The translations under genes and the position numbers were made by a program. Positions 38,418 through 48,038 of a DNA stretch of 64,000 nt are shown here, piece after piece. This stretch comes from Pseudomonas sp. RIT-PI-AD. Its GTDB lineage: Bacteria; Pseudomonadota; Gammaproteobacteria; Pseudomonadales; Pseudomonadaceae. Within the stretch, counting starts at the first letter, position 1. Every line of letters begins with the position of its first letter. Under the pieces are notes generated by a model. The model did not search any database and was not told where the DNA came from. It saw nothing but the letters and a program-made list of their open reading frames with translations. Where the stretch lies: contig NZ_JANZKU010000021.1 of assembly GCF_025642785.1 (NCBI RefSeq), positions 1 to 64,000 of the forward strand. Reading direction: 5' to 3'.

Positions 38418-40376
38418 ATGAGTTTCTACCAAGGATTCCGCCGCCTGCTGCTGTGCGGCTCGCTGTGTGCCAGCACCTCCCTCTTCGCTCAACCGGCCCT
38501 GTTGGACGTCCGGATCGATTCGACCTTGCCGGGTTCCGCCGAAACCGATCCGCCGCGGGACGAACCGGTGGCCGGGAACCCGCTCGCGAGCGGGCCGGAC
38601 GGGGCGGGATCGATCGAGGCTTCCCACGCGGACCCGAACCCGGACGAGGCCGCGGACGAAGACAGGCCTTCGGCCGAGGTGCCGGTGCCCGACGACGCGC
38701 CGGCACCGAGCGATGACTCGCGCAAGGGGCGCGCCCGCGTCGCCCAGGCCCACGCCGCGCTGAAGGCCAACATCGAGGCCTATATCGGCAGCCTCGGCGA
38801 GCGCGACGAAAACGGCCTCCAGCGCTACCGGCGCAGCGCCGAGCATCAGGCGGAGCTGGCGGCCCAGGCCCTCGGCTATTACCAGGCACGCATCAGCAGC
38901 CGAGTCGATACCGGCAAGGCGCCCACCCTGCACCTCGACGTGGTGCCAGGCGAGCCGGTGCACCTGCGCCAGGTTACGTTGCGGGTGAACGGCGAGGCGG
39001 CGGCGCTCAAAGGCTTCCAGGTCCCCGGCGGCAAGCAGTTGCAACCCGGCGCCCAGCTCGACCACGGGGCCTACGAGGGGGCGAAGAAACTCATCGAAAA
39101 CCAGGCCGCGCGCTATGGCTTCTTCGCCGGGCGCTTCGTCAGCCAGCAATTGCGCATCGATCCGCGGGCGGGCGTCGCCGACATCGAGCTGATCTATGCC
39201 AGCGGGCCGCGCTACCGCTTCGGCGCGGTGACCTTCCAGGGCGAGAACCCTTTCCTGCCCAGTCTGTTGGCGCGGATGGTGCCCTTCGCCGAGGGCGCGT
39301 CCTACGACGCCGACTTGGTGGCGAAACTCAACCAGAACCTGCGCGAGAGCGGCTACTTCGACGAAGTGCGCGTGGATGCGCTGCCCGCGACGGCGGTGGC
39401 CCAGAGCATCCCGGTGCAGGTCCAGCTGAGCCTGGCGAAGCCGCGCACCATGGGCGTCGGTATCGGCTATTCCACCGACGTCGGCCCACGCGCGCGGGCC
39501 AACTGGACCCGGCACTGGTTCAACCCCCAGGGGCATAGCCTGGGCGCGGAGGCCGAGGCGTCGCTGCTCGAGCAGAGCGTCGGCACCTGGTATCAGATTC
39601 CCCTGGACCCGCCGCTCAGCGACACCCTGCGGTTCACCGCGGGCTATCAGCACCAGGAGCTGGAGGACGTGGAAAGCAGCCAGTTGAGCCTGGCCAGCCT
39701 GTGGCAATCCAAGCTGGACAATGGCTGGCAGCGGGTGCTGTCGCTGCGCTGGCAGCAGGAAGTCTATGACTATGGCGACGGCAGCCCCGACGGCACCAGC
39801 CATTTCCTCATGCCCGGGATCGGCTACAACCTGCTGCGCAGCGATTCCGGCATCGACCCGAGCCATGGCTACCGGTTGCAGGTGGACCTCAGCGGGGCGA
39901 AGAAGGAAGTGCTGTCGGATGCCGACATGCTGCGGGTCAGTGCTCTGGCCAAGGGGTTGGTGACCCTCGGCGGCAACCATCGGCTGCTGGGGCGGGTACA
40001 GGTGGGCGGCATCGCCACCGACGATTACGCCGCCATACCGCCCTCGCTGCGCTTCTTCGCCGGTGGCGACCAGAGCGTGCGTGGCTACGACTTCCAGTCC
40101 CTGTCGCCGAAGGACCGCCACGGCAACAAGGTCGGCGGTCGCTACATGGCCGCAGGCAGCGGCGAATACCAGTACCGCATCGCCGAGCGCTGGCGTCTGG
40201 CCGGTTTCATCGACCGCGGCAACGCGATGAACAGCCTGGACGAAGAACTGAAGACCGGGGTGGGTTTCGGCGTGCGCTGGATTTCCCCGGTGGGCCCGCT
40301 GCGCCTTGACCTGGCCCACGCCCTGGACGAGCCCGGCGGAGTGCGCCTGCATTTTTCCATGGGGCCCGAGCTGTGA
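38418..40376 (+). CDS. tamA: Translocation and assembly module outer-membrane protein TamA
   Basis: TamA is an Omp85-family barrel that works with TamB at the outer membrane in protein insertion and lipid transport. The 652-residue protein has a signal peptide (about 24 residues), three POTRA domains to about residue 340, then a 16-strand barrel ending in FSMGPEL with VRGYDFQSLSPKD as the lid-lock region. Unusual is a low-complexity acidic, Pro-rich stretch at about residues 36-113, placed between the first strand of POTRA1 (LLDVRIDS) and its helix (ALKANIEAYIG). It overlaps tamB by GTGA. It matches PA2543. Confidence 0.93.
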   Translation: MSFYQGFRRLLLCGSLCASTSLFAQPALLDVRIDSTLPGSAETDPPRDEPVAGNPLASGPDGAGSIEASHADPNPDEAADEDRPSAEVPVPDDAPAPSDDSRKGRARVAQAHAALKANIEAYIGSLGERDENGLQRYRRSAEHQAELAAQALGYYQARISSRVDTGKAPTLHLDVVPGEPVHLRQVTLRVNGEAAALKGFQVPGGKQLQPGAQLDHGAYEGAKKLIENQAARYGFFAGRFVSQQLRIDPRAGVADIELIYASGPRYRFGAVTFQGENPFLPSLLARMVPFAEGASYDADLVAKLNQNLRESGYFDEVRVDALPATAVAQSIPVQVQLSLAKPRTMGVGIGYSTDVGPRARANWTRHWFNPQGHSLGAEAEASLLEQSVGTWYQIPLDPPLSDTLRFTAGYQHQELEDVESSQLSLASLWQSKLDNGWQRVLSLRWQQEVYDYGDGSPDGTSHFLMPGIGYNLLRSDSGIDPSHGYRLQVDLSGAKKEVLSDADMLRVSALAKGLVTLGGNHRLLGRVQVGGIATDDYAAIPPSLRFFAGGDQSVRGYDFQSLSPKDRHGNKVGGRYMAAGSGEYQYRIAERWRLAGFIDRGNAMNSLDEELKTGVGFGVRWISPVGPLRLDLAHALDEPGGVRLHFSMGPEL

Positions 40377-43300
40377 AGCGGGTCGCCCTGTACGTCGGCC
40401 TGGGCCTGCTGGCGATCCTGGTGCTGCTCGGCGCGAGCCTGGGCGGGTTGCTCGGCACCAGCGGCGGTAGCCGTTGGCTGATACAGCGAGTGCCGGGGCT
40501 GACGATCACGGATTTCCAGGGGCGCCTGGGCGGACGCTGGAGCGCCACCCAGCTCGACTGGCGCCAGCAGGGCACCCACCTGCAGGTGCGCGAGCCGCGT
40601 TTCGCCTGGTCGCCAGGCTGCCTGCTGCGCGCGACCCTGTGCATCGACGCGTTCGACACTCCCGCGATCACCCTGGAAATACCGCCTTCCGGCGATTCGC
40701 CGGGAGAGCCGCTCGCGTTGCCGGAACTGAACCTGCCGCTGTCGCTGCGTCTGGGGCAGATCCGTATCGATCGTTTCCGGTTGGATGGCCAGGACGCTTT
40801 CAGCGACCTGCGGATGAGCGCCGCCTGGCGCGCGGACGGCTTGCAGATCGACAGCCTCAGCCTGCACCGCGATGACCTGAGCCTGGAGCTGAGCGGTCAT
40901 TTGAGGCCGCAGGGCGGCTGGCCGCTGGAACTCGCCGGCGTGCTCGGGCTGCCGGCGGTGCAGGGCAAGGCCTGGCAGGTGAACCTGCGAGCCCAGGGCG
41001 ACCTGCGCGAGCGCCTTGCCCTGCAATTCGACAGCCACGGCTACCTGGATGCCCGGGGCGAAGGCAGCGTGCAGCCCCTGGCGGAGCACCTGCCGGCCGA
41101 GTTGCGGCTTCAGGCCGACGCTTTCAAGGCCCGCGAGGACCTGCCCGACACCCTGCGCCTCGAACAGCTACGGCTCAGTGCCAGCGGCGATCTGCAGCAG
41201 GGCTTTCGGGTGCTGGGCCAGGCCAGCCTGCCGGGCGAGGGCGGCCCGCTGGCGCTGGCCCTGGAGGCGCAGGCGACGACCACGGGCGCCGATATCCAGC
41301 GCCTCGCCCTGGCGGCGGACGAAAGCCATCGGCTCGAGCTCAATGGGCGCCTGGACTGGAGCGCCGGCCTGGTCGCCGATGCGCGCCTGGACTGGCAGGA
41401 CTTCCCCTGGCTGCGCCTGTATCCGCTGGCCGAGGCACCGCCGGTGGCCGTGCGCCGTTTGCAGGCCAGCCTGCATTATGCGGACGACGCCTATCGCGGC
41501 CGTTTCGATGCCGACCTGCACGGCCCGGCGGGGGATTTCAGCCTGGGCAGCCCGGTGCAGGGCGACTTGCGAAAGGTCAGCCTCGATGCCTTGCGCCTGG
41601 TCGCCGGCCAGGGCAAGGCCGACGGCCGCCTGCGGATCGACTTCGCCGACGGGATCGTCTGGGACACCGCGTTGAAGCTGAGCGACCTCGACCCGGCCTA
41701 TTGGCTCGCCGAGTTGCCCGGACGCCTGGCCGGCACCCTCGACAGCCAGGGTGACTACCGTGGCGGCAAACTCGCCCTGCAAGCCGCCCTCGACGTCAAG
41801 GGGCGCCTGCGCGGGCAGCCGGCCGACCTGCGGGCGAAAGCCCACGGCGCCGACGCCAATTGGAACCTGAGCGAGGTGCAGCTACGTCTGGGCGACAACC
41901 GCATCAGCGGCGCCGGGAGCCTGGACCGACGCCTCGGCGGACGCTTCGACCTGGCCTTGAACCGTCTCGGCCAACTCTGGCCGGGGCTGGATGGCCAGGC
42001 CAGCGGCCGGCTCGACCTGAGCGGCACGGCGCAGGCGCCGGAAGGGGTATTGGGCCTGACCGGCCAAGGTCTGGGTTACGCCGATAACCGGCTGCAACGC
42101 CTGGTGGTGGATGCCCGCCTGGACGCCAACCGGCGCGGCCGTGTGCAACTCGACGCCCGCAACCTGCGTGCCGGCGACACCGCCCTGGGCGACGTCAGCC
42201 TGCGCGCTCAGGGCGATCCGCTCCGGCAGGCGCTCGAGCTGCGTCTGCAAGGCCCGCTGCTGAACGTCGCCGCCAGCCTCGACGGTCGTCGCGAGGGCGG
42301 CGCCTGGCTCGGCCGCCTGGCCAGCGGCGACGTCGAAGGCGCTGGCCAGCGCTGGCGCCTAGAGCAGGCGGCGCCCCTGCGCCGTAGCGCGGAGGGTCGG
42401 ATCACCTTCGGCGCCCATTGCTGGCGCAACGGCGCGGCCAGCCTGTGCGCCGGCGAGCAACGCCTGGCGCCGGAGCCGCAGCTCAGCTACCGCCTGCGGG
42501 ATTTCCCGCTGGCCAGCCTCGGGCGCTGGCTGCCCGACGACTTCGCCTGGCAGGGGATGCTGGACGCCGAACTCGAAGTGGCGCTGCCGGCCGGCGGACC
42601 CCAGGGGCACGTCACCCTGGATGCGGGCAAGGGCGCCTTGCGCTTGAAAGAGCCCCAGGGCTGGGTGGACTTCTCCTACGACAGCTTGAAGCTGGACACC
42701 CGCTTGCAACCGCAGCGGGTCGACAGCCTACTCAGCCTGGACGGGCCTCGCCTGGGGCAGCTGCAGGTGGAGGCGCACCTCGACCCACGCCCGGCCAGCA
42801 AGCCGCTGAGCGGGCAGTTCCGCCTGAGCGGCCTGGACCTCGCGGTGGCGCGACCCTTCATCGCCAAGGTAGAGACCCTGGAGGGGCGGCTGGACGGCAG
42901 CGGCAGTCTCGGCGGCACCTTGCTGGCGCCGACCCTGGACGGTCGCCTGAGCCTGCACGATGGCCACGTCGCCGGCGACGAACTGCCCACGCGCCTGGAA
43001 GCGCTGACCCTGGATGCGCGCATCCTCGGCGAGAGCGCCACGCTCTCCGGCGGCTGGCGCGCGGGCGAGCGGGGCAGGGCGTCGCTGTCGGGCAACCTCG
43101 GTTGGGGCCGGGCCCTGGCGTTGGACCTGGCGATCCGCGGCGAACACCTGCCGGTGCAGGTGGAGCCCTACGCCGACCTGGACGTGGCGCCGGACCTGCG
43201 CCTGAGCCTGGCCGACGAGCGCCTGGCGGTCACCGGAACGGTCGCGGTGCCCAGCGGCAAGATTGCCATTCGCTCGCTGCCGCCCCAGGCAGTGAAGGTC

Positions 43301-44014
43301 TCCGGCGACGCGCAGATCGTCGGCGCGCCGCCTCGCCAGGAGGATGCGCTGCAACTGGCGATGGACGTGGCCGTGGTGGTGGGCGAGGAGCGCTTGCAGT
43401 TCAGCGGTTTCGGCCTGACCGCCGACCTCGCCGGACGTCTGCGGATCGGCGACAACCTCAGCGGTCATGGCGAGTTGAGCCTGAAGAACGGTCGCTATCG
43501 CGCCTACGGCCAGCGCCTGGAACTGAACCGGGCGCGTCTGCTATTCGCCGGTCCGCTGGACCAGCCTTACCTGGACGTCGAGGCGGTGCGCAAGATCGGC
43601 GACGTCACCGCCGGGGTGCGCCTCAACGGGCGCGCCGACGGCCCGACCACCGAGGTGTTCTCGACGCCCGCGATGAGCGAGGAACAGGCCCTGTCCTACC
43701 TGGTGCTGGGGCGCCCCACCAACAGCGGCAACGACAGCAACGCCCTGGGCCAGGCGGCTCTGGCCATGGGCCTCTCGGGCACCGCTCCGGTGACCGGAGC
43801 CCTGGCGGAACGCCTGGGGATCAAGGATTTCCAGCTGGATAACGATGGCGCCAGCGGGCAACTGTCCGACCGCCTGACCATTCGCTACGGCATCGGCGTA
43901 CAGGACCCGACCAGCGTGGTGGCCTTGCGTTACGAGTTGACCAAGCGCCTCTACCTGGAAGCGGCCAGCGGCTTGGCCAGCTCGCTCGACCTGTTCTACA
44001 AACGCGACTTCTGA
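40373..44014 (+). CDS. tamB: Translocation and assembly module inner-membrane protein TamB
   Basis: TamB (1213 residues, a usual length) is an AsmA-like lipid-bridge protein spanning the periplasm from an N-terminal membrane anchor (about residues 2-28) to the TamA POTRA domains. The long middle is a beta-rich taco-like groove with repeated amphipathic strands; the C-terminal TamB domain (formerly DUF490) occupies about the last 350 residues and ends in LFYKRDF. The GTG at 40373 overlaps the tamA stop, so the two are translationally coupled. GC is high throughout, as in the neighbours. Confidence 0.95.
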   Translation: MKRVALYVGLGLLAILVLLGASLGGLLGTSGGSRWLIQRVPGLTITDFQGRLGGRWSATQLDWRQQGTHLQVREPRFAWSPGCLLRATLCIDAFDTPAITLEIPPSGDSPGEPLALPELNLPLSLRLGQIRIDRFRLDGQDAFSDLRMSAAWRADGLQIDSLSLHRDDLSLELSGHLRPQGGWPLELAGVLGLPAVQGKAWQVNLRAQGDLRERLALQFDSHGYLDARGEGSVQPLAEHLPAELRLQADAFKAREDLPDTLRLEQLRLSASGDLQQGFRVLGQASLPGEGGPLALALEAQATTTGADIQRLALAADESHRLELNGRLDWSAGLVADARLDWQDFPWLRLYPLAEAPPVAVRRLQASLHYADDAYRGRFDADLHGPAGDFSLGSPVQGDLRKVSLDALRLVAGQGKADGRLRIDFADGIVWDTALKLSDLDPAYWLAELPGRLAGTLDSQGDYRGGKLALQAALDVKGRLRGQPADLRAKAHGADANWNLSEVQLRLGDNRISGAGSLDRRLGGRFDLALNRLGQLWPGLDGQASGRLDLSGTAQAPEGVLGLTGQGLGYADNRLQRLVVDARLDANRRGRVQLDARNLRAGDTALGDVSLRAQGDPLRQALELRLQGPLLNVAASLDGRREGGAWLGRLASGDVEGAGQRWRLEQAAPLRRSAEGRITFGAHCWRNGAASLCAGEQRLAPEPQLSYRLRDFPLASLGRWLPDDFAWQGMLDAELEVALPAGGPQGHVTLDAGKGALRLKEPQGWVDFSYDSLKLDTRLQPQRVDSLLSLDGPRLGQLQVEAHLDPRPASKPLSGQFRLSGLDLAVARPFIAKVETLEGRLDGSGSLGGTLLAPTLDGRLSLHDGHVAGDELPTRLEALTLDARILGESATLSGGWRAGERGRASLSGNLGWGRALALDLAIRGEHLPVQVEPYADLDVAPDLRLSLADERLAVTGTVAVPSGKIAIRSLPPQAVKVSGDAQIVGAPPRQEDALQLAMDVAVVVGEERLQFSGFGLTADLAGRLRIGDNLSGHGELSLKNGRYRAYGQRLELNRARLLFAGPLDQPYLDVEAVRKIGDVTAGVRLNGRADGPTTEVFSTPAMSEEQALSYLVLGRPTNSGNDSNALGQAALAMGLSGTAPVTGALAERLGIKDFQLDNDGASGQLSDRLTIRYGIGVQDPTSVVALRYELTKRLYLEAASGLASSLDLFYKRDF

Positions 44015-44105
44015 GGCGCGAAGCCGAGACGCGCGCGATTGCCGGCGGCGCGATGAGGCGGCACCGGCGGGGACAGGTGGGGCGGGCGATAAAGGTCTCG
44101 TCGAA

Positions 44106-44130
44106 CCTCCCCCGTCCGGCGACGGGGGAA
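44106..44130 (-). terminator. Hairpin between tamB and the unassigned cassette
   Basis: The inverted repeat CCCCCGTC / GACGGGGG with a four-base loop lies between converging genes. No T run follows, so the role as terminator is likely but not certain. Confidence 0.5.
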
Positions 44131-44140
44131 GTTCCACACC

Positions 44141-44860
44141 TCATGCCTGCACGAGCTTCAGGTAGGTGCGCCGCTCGGTGATGTCCGCCAGATAGCCCTG
44201 GTCGCGCATGTCCTGGATGAATCGGCGGGCGAGGGGCAGGCTGGCCGTCGCCAGCGAATGGTCGCCCCAGTCCACCGCGAGATGCAGGTGCAGCGGGTGC
44301 TCGCCGGATTTCGACGGGATCGGGTTGCCGGCTTCCTTGCCGCCCCCGTCGAGCGTCCCGCTTTCGGCAATCGCCTCGTGCGGGGGGGCGCCTCTCAGGC
44401 TCGCCAGACACTCGAACGAACCCAAGTGCCCGGTCGAATACCCGTCCTCCAGGTCGATCACGTTGATCAACAGCCGCTTCGGCGGACCTCCCGGAAGCGG
44501 CGGCCCGGCCCCATGCAGTTCCTCGGCGAGCCGTCCGATCAGGCCCCGGTAGTCGGCCGGCGGCAGGCTCCCTTCCACTAGGGGAGCGAGCAGCTGGGCC
44601 AGGGAGGAAGGATCGAAGCGGACGTCGCGGGCTTCCCGCTCGACATGGATGAAGCTGTTGAGGAACAACCCGGGCAGGTTGCTGAACGCTTCATGGCGCG
44701 CGTTCAGGTTGGGGTCCGGCCTGCCTTCGAGGTAGTGGTCGAGGATGCCGAGGTAGTCGCGCAATACATCCAGCATCTCGTCGGCGGCCGGGGTGACGCG
44801 GGGGGGCACCAGTTCCAGGTAGAACGAAGGCGGCACCGGCGCCGGCATTGGGTTGCTCAT
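44141..44860 (-). CDS. Unassigned protein, 239 residues, second gene of a two-gene cassette
   Basis: I do not recognise the family. The protein begins with a Pro-rich tail (MSNPMPAPVPP), has a helical first half (EMLDVLRDYLGILDHYLEG and NLPGLFLNSFIHVERE), a Gly/Pro-rich middle, and an acidic/His-rich second half (GEHPLHLHLAVDWGDHSLATASLPL). No signal peptide or membrane segment is seen. AAGGAG lies at ideal spacing before the ATG. It starts 27 bases after the stop of the partner gene, so the two are surely one operon. Accessory rather than housekeeping, from its position between conserved genes. Confidence 0.7.
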   Translation of the reverse strand: MSNPMPAPVPPSFYLELVPPRVTPAADEMLDVLRDYLGILDHYLEGRPDPNLNARHEAFSNLPGLFLNSFIHVEREARDVRFDPSSLAQLLAPLVEGSLPPADYRGLIGRLAEELHGAGPPLPGGPPKRLLINVIDLEDGYSTGHLGSFECLASLRGAPPHEAIAESGTLDGGGKEAGNPIPSKSGEHPLHLHLAVDWGDHSLATASLPLARRFIQDMRDQGYLADITERRTYLKLVQA

Positions 44861-44887
44861 GGCAATCTCCTTGTCGGTGAGGGGGCC

Positions 44888-45781
44888 TCACTTGGGCTTC
44901 ACCCGGGTGCCGAAGAAATTCGTCGCCTGTTCCACGTCGTCCATCGCGGCGCCGCCGATCGCGGCGTTCCAGGCCTTGCGCGCCGGGGCGTTGCTTTCGT
45001 GGGAGAGGCTGGCCCAGTTCAACAGCAGGCGCCCCCGCTGGTAGCTGAAGTCGAAGTCGTACATCTGCGCGGAGCTGCAACTGGTGTAAAGGGTCCGCTG
45101 CGCCTGGGTGAAGCTGAGAAAGTAATACTCGGCGATGCTCACCAGTTGCCAATTGCCCGCAGCGTCGCGGATCGGCTGGTAGCCGAAGCACAGGTGGTAG
45201 GTGTCCATTGAGGTTCTTTCGCTGGTGATGCCCGCGCGTATCTGTTCGCCCAGGGTGGCGATGAAGCTGCCGAAGGACGCCACGATGCCCACGCCGCTGG
45301 CCCAGCCGATCAGGGTGGTGAGGAAGGTGCCCGCCAGTTCCAGGCCCTTGGTGCTCTGGCGGAACTGGTACTGGGTGATGTCGGTGGGGGTGTAGAACTC
45401 CGCCGGCAGGTTGCTCAGCGGCGTCTGCCAGTTCTGCGGATTCGCCCATTGCCTGGGGTCGCGCTGGTAGCGGGCGGTCATCCAGGCGGTGACCAGGCCG
45501 AGGCCGGACTGCAGGTAGAACTGCTGGTCCTTCAGCAGGGCGGCGAAATCGGCCTTTTCCTTGTCGCTGGCGGTATCCGGCAGCGAGCCGTTGAACTGCA
45601 TGACCGAGCCGTTGGTATCCGCGGTGGGCTTGAACATCTGCGGCACGTTATCCAGGCCCTGTACGTCGCGTTTGGCCACCGCAGCCATGCGGCTCTGGGG
45701 GGCGCTCGCCGGGTGTGCCTGGGGCGGTGCGACGAAGAAATGCCGCGCCTGGGTGAGTTGTTCGTCAACAGTTTTGATCAT
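44888..45781 (-). CDS. Unassigned protein, 297 residues, possibly Evf-like, first gene of a two-gene cassette
   Basis: There is no signal peptide. A hydrophobic Gly-rich segment at about residues 150-178 (TTLIGWASGVGIVASF) lies between soluble regions. The C-terminal part has paired Cys at about 198 and 235, the latter in TSCSSAQMYDFDFSY. Size, layout and the position of a Cys within a hydrophobic neighbourhood recall the Evf virulence-factor family (palmitoylated on a Cys), but this is a weak recollection and not a call. Pore-forming or membrane-associating proteins are another possibility. A strong AAGGAGAT binding site precedes the ATG. It is followed by the 239-residue partner. Confidence 0.7.
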   Translation of the reverse strand: MIKTVDEQLTQARHFFVAPPQAHPASAPQSRMAAVAKRDVQGLDNVPQMFKPTADTNGSVMQFNGSLPDTASDKEKADFAALLKDQQFYLQSGLGLVTAWMTARYQRDPRQWANPQNWQTPLSNLPAEFYTPTDITQYQFRQSTKGLELAGTFLTTLIGWASGVGIVASFGSFIATLGEQIRAGITSERTSMDTYHLCFGYQPIRDAAGNWQLVSIAEYYFLSFTQAQRTLYTSCSSAQMYDFDFSYQRGRLLLNWASLSHESNAPARKAWNAAIGGAAMDDVEQATNFFGTRVKPK

Positions 45782-45941
45782 GATTTTTCCATCTCCTTGG
45801 AATGATCGATCGTCACCGCCGCATACAGCCGGCGGCTCCGATCAGCCTAGCGCTCCGAGGGGACTTCCTAGTCCCCGTCGGACGGGCGGGGGGCCGTGCT
45901 AGACAGGCCGCGCCGCCTCATCGCACGCCGCCGCCGCGGAG

Positions 45942-46937
45942 TCAGAGGGTGAGCATGGCCATGGACTCGGCGCCGTAGCGGTCGCCGACGGCGGCCCGGG
46001 GCGGGAAGATGGCATCCAGTTCGGCGCGTTCGGCGGCGCTGAGTTCGAGGTCCACCGCCGCGACGTTCTCTTTCAGGTAGCGGCGCCGCTTGGTGCCGGG
46101 GATCGGCAGCAGGTCTTCGCCCTGGGCGAGGACCCAGGCCAGGGCCAGTTGCGCCGGCGCGACGCCCTTGTTCTGCGCCAGTTGCTCGACCTTGTGCACC
46201 AGCTCCAGGTTGCGCGCGAAGTTCTCGCCCTGGAAACGCGGGCTGAAGCGGCGGTAGTCGTCTTCGGCGAAGTCCTCCGGGCTTTTCAGGGCGCCGGTGA
46301 GGAAACCGCGCCCCAACGGGCTGTAGGGCACGAAACCGATGCCCAGGCGCCGGCAGGTGGCGAGCACGCCGTTCTCCTCGGGGTCGCGGGTCCACAGCGA
46401 GTATTCGGTCTGGACCGCGGTGATCGGATGCACCGCATGGGCGCGTTCCAGGGTGGCGGGCGCCACCTCGCACAAGCCCAGGTGGCGTACCTTGCCCGCG
46501 CGTACCAGATCGGCCAGGGCGCCCACGGTGTCCTCGATGGGTACCTGCGGGTCGATGCGGTGCTGGTAATAGAGATCCAGGTAGTCGGTGCCGAGGCGCT
46601 TCAGGCTACCTTCGATGGCGCGTCGTATGTAGTCCGGGTGGCCGCTGACGCCGCGCAGCTGCGGGTTGGCGGAGTCGCGCAGGATGCCGAACTTGCTGGC
46701 CAGGAACACCTGCTCGCGCTTGCCCTGGATGGCTTGCCCCACCAGTTGCTCGTTGGTGTGGGGGCCGTACATGTCGGCGGTGTCGAGGAAGTTCACCCCC
46801 AGCTCCAGGGCGCGATGCACGGTGGCGATGGACTCGCGGTCATCGCGGCCGGCGACATAGAAATCGCTCATGCCCATGCAGCCGAGGCCGATGGCGGAAA
46901 TCTGCGGTCCGTTGTGACCGAGGCGGCGGGTTTTCAT
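45942..46937 (-). CDS. Aldo/keto reductase
   Basis: The 331-residue protein has the catalytic tetrad of the family: Asp and Tyr in [10 protein letters not shown], Lys in LASKFG, and His in YYQHRIDP, with the NADPH-binding LGRGFLTG and [14 protein letters not shown] segments. It belongs to the AKR13-like group that reduces aldehydes and ketones; the substrate is unknown. The ATG at 46937 has AGGAG upstream. It is divergent from a LysR gene, the classic arrangement for regulation by that LysR protein. It matches PA2535. Confidence 0.92.
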   Translation of the reverse strand: MKTRRLGHNGPQISAIGLGCMGMSDFYVAGRDDRESIATVHRALELGVNFLDTADMYGPHTNEQLVGQAIQGKREQVFLASKFGILRDSANPQLRGVSGHPDYIRRAIEGSLKRLGTDYLDLYYQHRIDPQVPIEDTVGALADLVRAGKVRHLGLCEVAPATLERAHAVHPITAVQTEYSLWTRDPEENGVLATCRRLGIGFVPYSPLGRGFLTGALKSPEDFAEDDYRRFSPRFQGENFARNLELVHKVEQLAQNKGVAPAQLALAWVLAQGEDLLPIPGTKRRRYLKENVAAVDLELSAAERAELDAIFPPRAAVGDRYGAESMAMLTL

Positions 46938-47014
46938 CGGAGGCACTCCTGTGGTTGAACAAGCCGACATTGTCAATTGTTCAGGGCGGTGAGATAAACC
47001 GCGTATCGGTGTTT

Positions 47015-47027
47015 TCACCATTCGTGA
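47015..47027. promoter_or_regulatory. T-N11-A inverted repeat, candidate LysR box
   Basis: TCAC-N5-GTGA is a symmetrical T-N11-A motif in the gap between the divergent reductase and LysR genes, about 23 bases before the LysR start. A further GGTGA at 46988-46992 pairs with TCACC at 47015-47019. This fits a binding site for the LysR protein, but no regulation has been shown. Confidence 0.4.
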
Positions 47028-47049
47028 TTTCTAAACAAAAGAGGGCGCC

Positions 47050-47970
47050 ATGGACCGCGTGCTGGCCATGCAGGTATTCACCCGTATCGTCGAGCTGGGG
47101 GCCTTCGGCAAGGCGGCCGATAGCCTGGGCCTGTCGCGGGCCTCGGTGACCACCCTGGTCAAGCAACTGGAAAGCCATCTCGGCGTGCAACTGTTGCAGC
47201 GCACCACCCGCCAGGTCAGCGCGACCCTGGACGGGCGGGCCTACTACGAGCGCTGCCTGCGCCTGCTGGCGGATATAGAGGAAGCGGAGTCGTTCTTCTC
47301 CGACACGCGCCACAATCCCCAGGGCGTGCTGCGCATCGATATGCCGGCGTCCCTCGGGCGACTAGTGGTGATCCCGGCCCTGCCGGCGTTCTGCGCCCGT
47401 TACCCGCGTATCCAACTGGAGATCGGCGCCAGCGACCGCCCGGTGGACCTGATTCGCGAGGGCGTCGACTGCGTGCTGCGTGGCGGCGACCTGCACGACC
47501 AGAGCCTGGTGGCGCGCCCGCTGTGCGGCATGCCCCAGGTGACCTGCGCCAGCCCGGAGTACCTGCGCCGCCATGGGCGGCCGAGGTGCCTGGAGGACCT
47601 CGAGGGGCACCTCGCCGTGGATTTCTTCTCCGCCCTCAGCGGTCGTCGTTTCGACCTGGACTTCACCGAGGCCGGTGCGGTTCGCACGTTGCGCCTCCCC
47701 GCCCGGGTGGCCGTGAACTCCAGCGAAGCCTACATCGCCGCCTGCGAGGCGGGGTTCGGCCTGATCCAGGCGCCGCGCTACCACATAGACCGGCAGATCG
47801 CCGCCGGCAGCTTGTGCGAGGTGCTCGCCGAGCACCGGCCGCTGCCGATGCCGCTGACCGCGCTCTATCCGCCGCATCGCCACCTGTCGCGGCGCGTGCG
47901 GGTGTTCATCGACTGGCTGGCGGAGGTGTTCGACGCCGAAGCCTGGCCGCCGCTGCCCGCGCCGGTCTGA
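47050..47970 (+). CDS. LysR family transcriptional regulator
   Basis: The 306-residue protein has an N-terminal winged helix-turn-helix (about 1-60: FTRIVELGAFGKAADSLGLSRASVTTLVKQLE) and a LysR substrate-binding domain (about 90-295). It probably controls the divergent aldo/keto reductase gene and its own gene. The effector is unknown. It matches PA2534 by position. tpx follows on the same strand after 68 bases. Confidence 0.93.
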   Translation: MDRVLAMQVFTRIVELGAFGKAADSLGLSRASVTTLVKQLESHLGVQLLQRTTRQVSATLDGRAYYERCLRLLADIEEAESFFSDTRHNPQGVLRIDMPASLGRLVVIPALPAFCARYPRIQLEIGASDRPVDLIREGVDCVLRGGDLHDQSLVARPLCGMPQVTCASPEYLRRHGRPRCLEDLEGHLAVDFFSALSGRRFDLDFTEAGAVRTLRLPARVAVNSSEAYIAACEAGFGLIQAPRYHIDRQIAAGSLCEVLAEHRPLPMPLTALYPPHRHLSRRVRVFIDWLAEVFDAEAWPPLPAPV

Positions 47971-48038
47971 GCCGGCACAGCTTTTTCCGGCGCGGCGTGC
48001 TTAAATCGGGATTTATCCGATGACCCAAGGGGACAACC

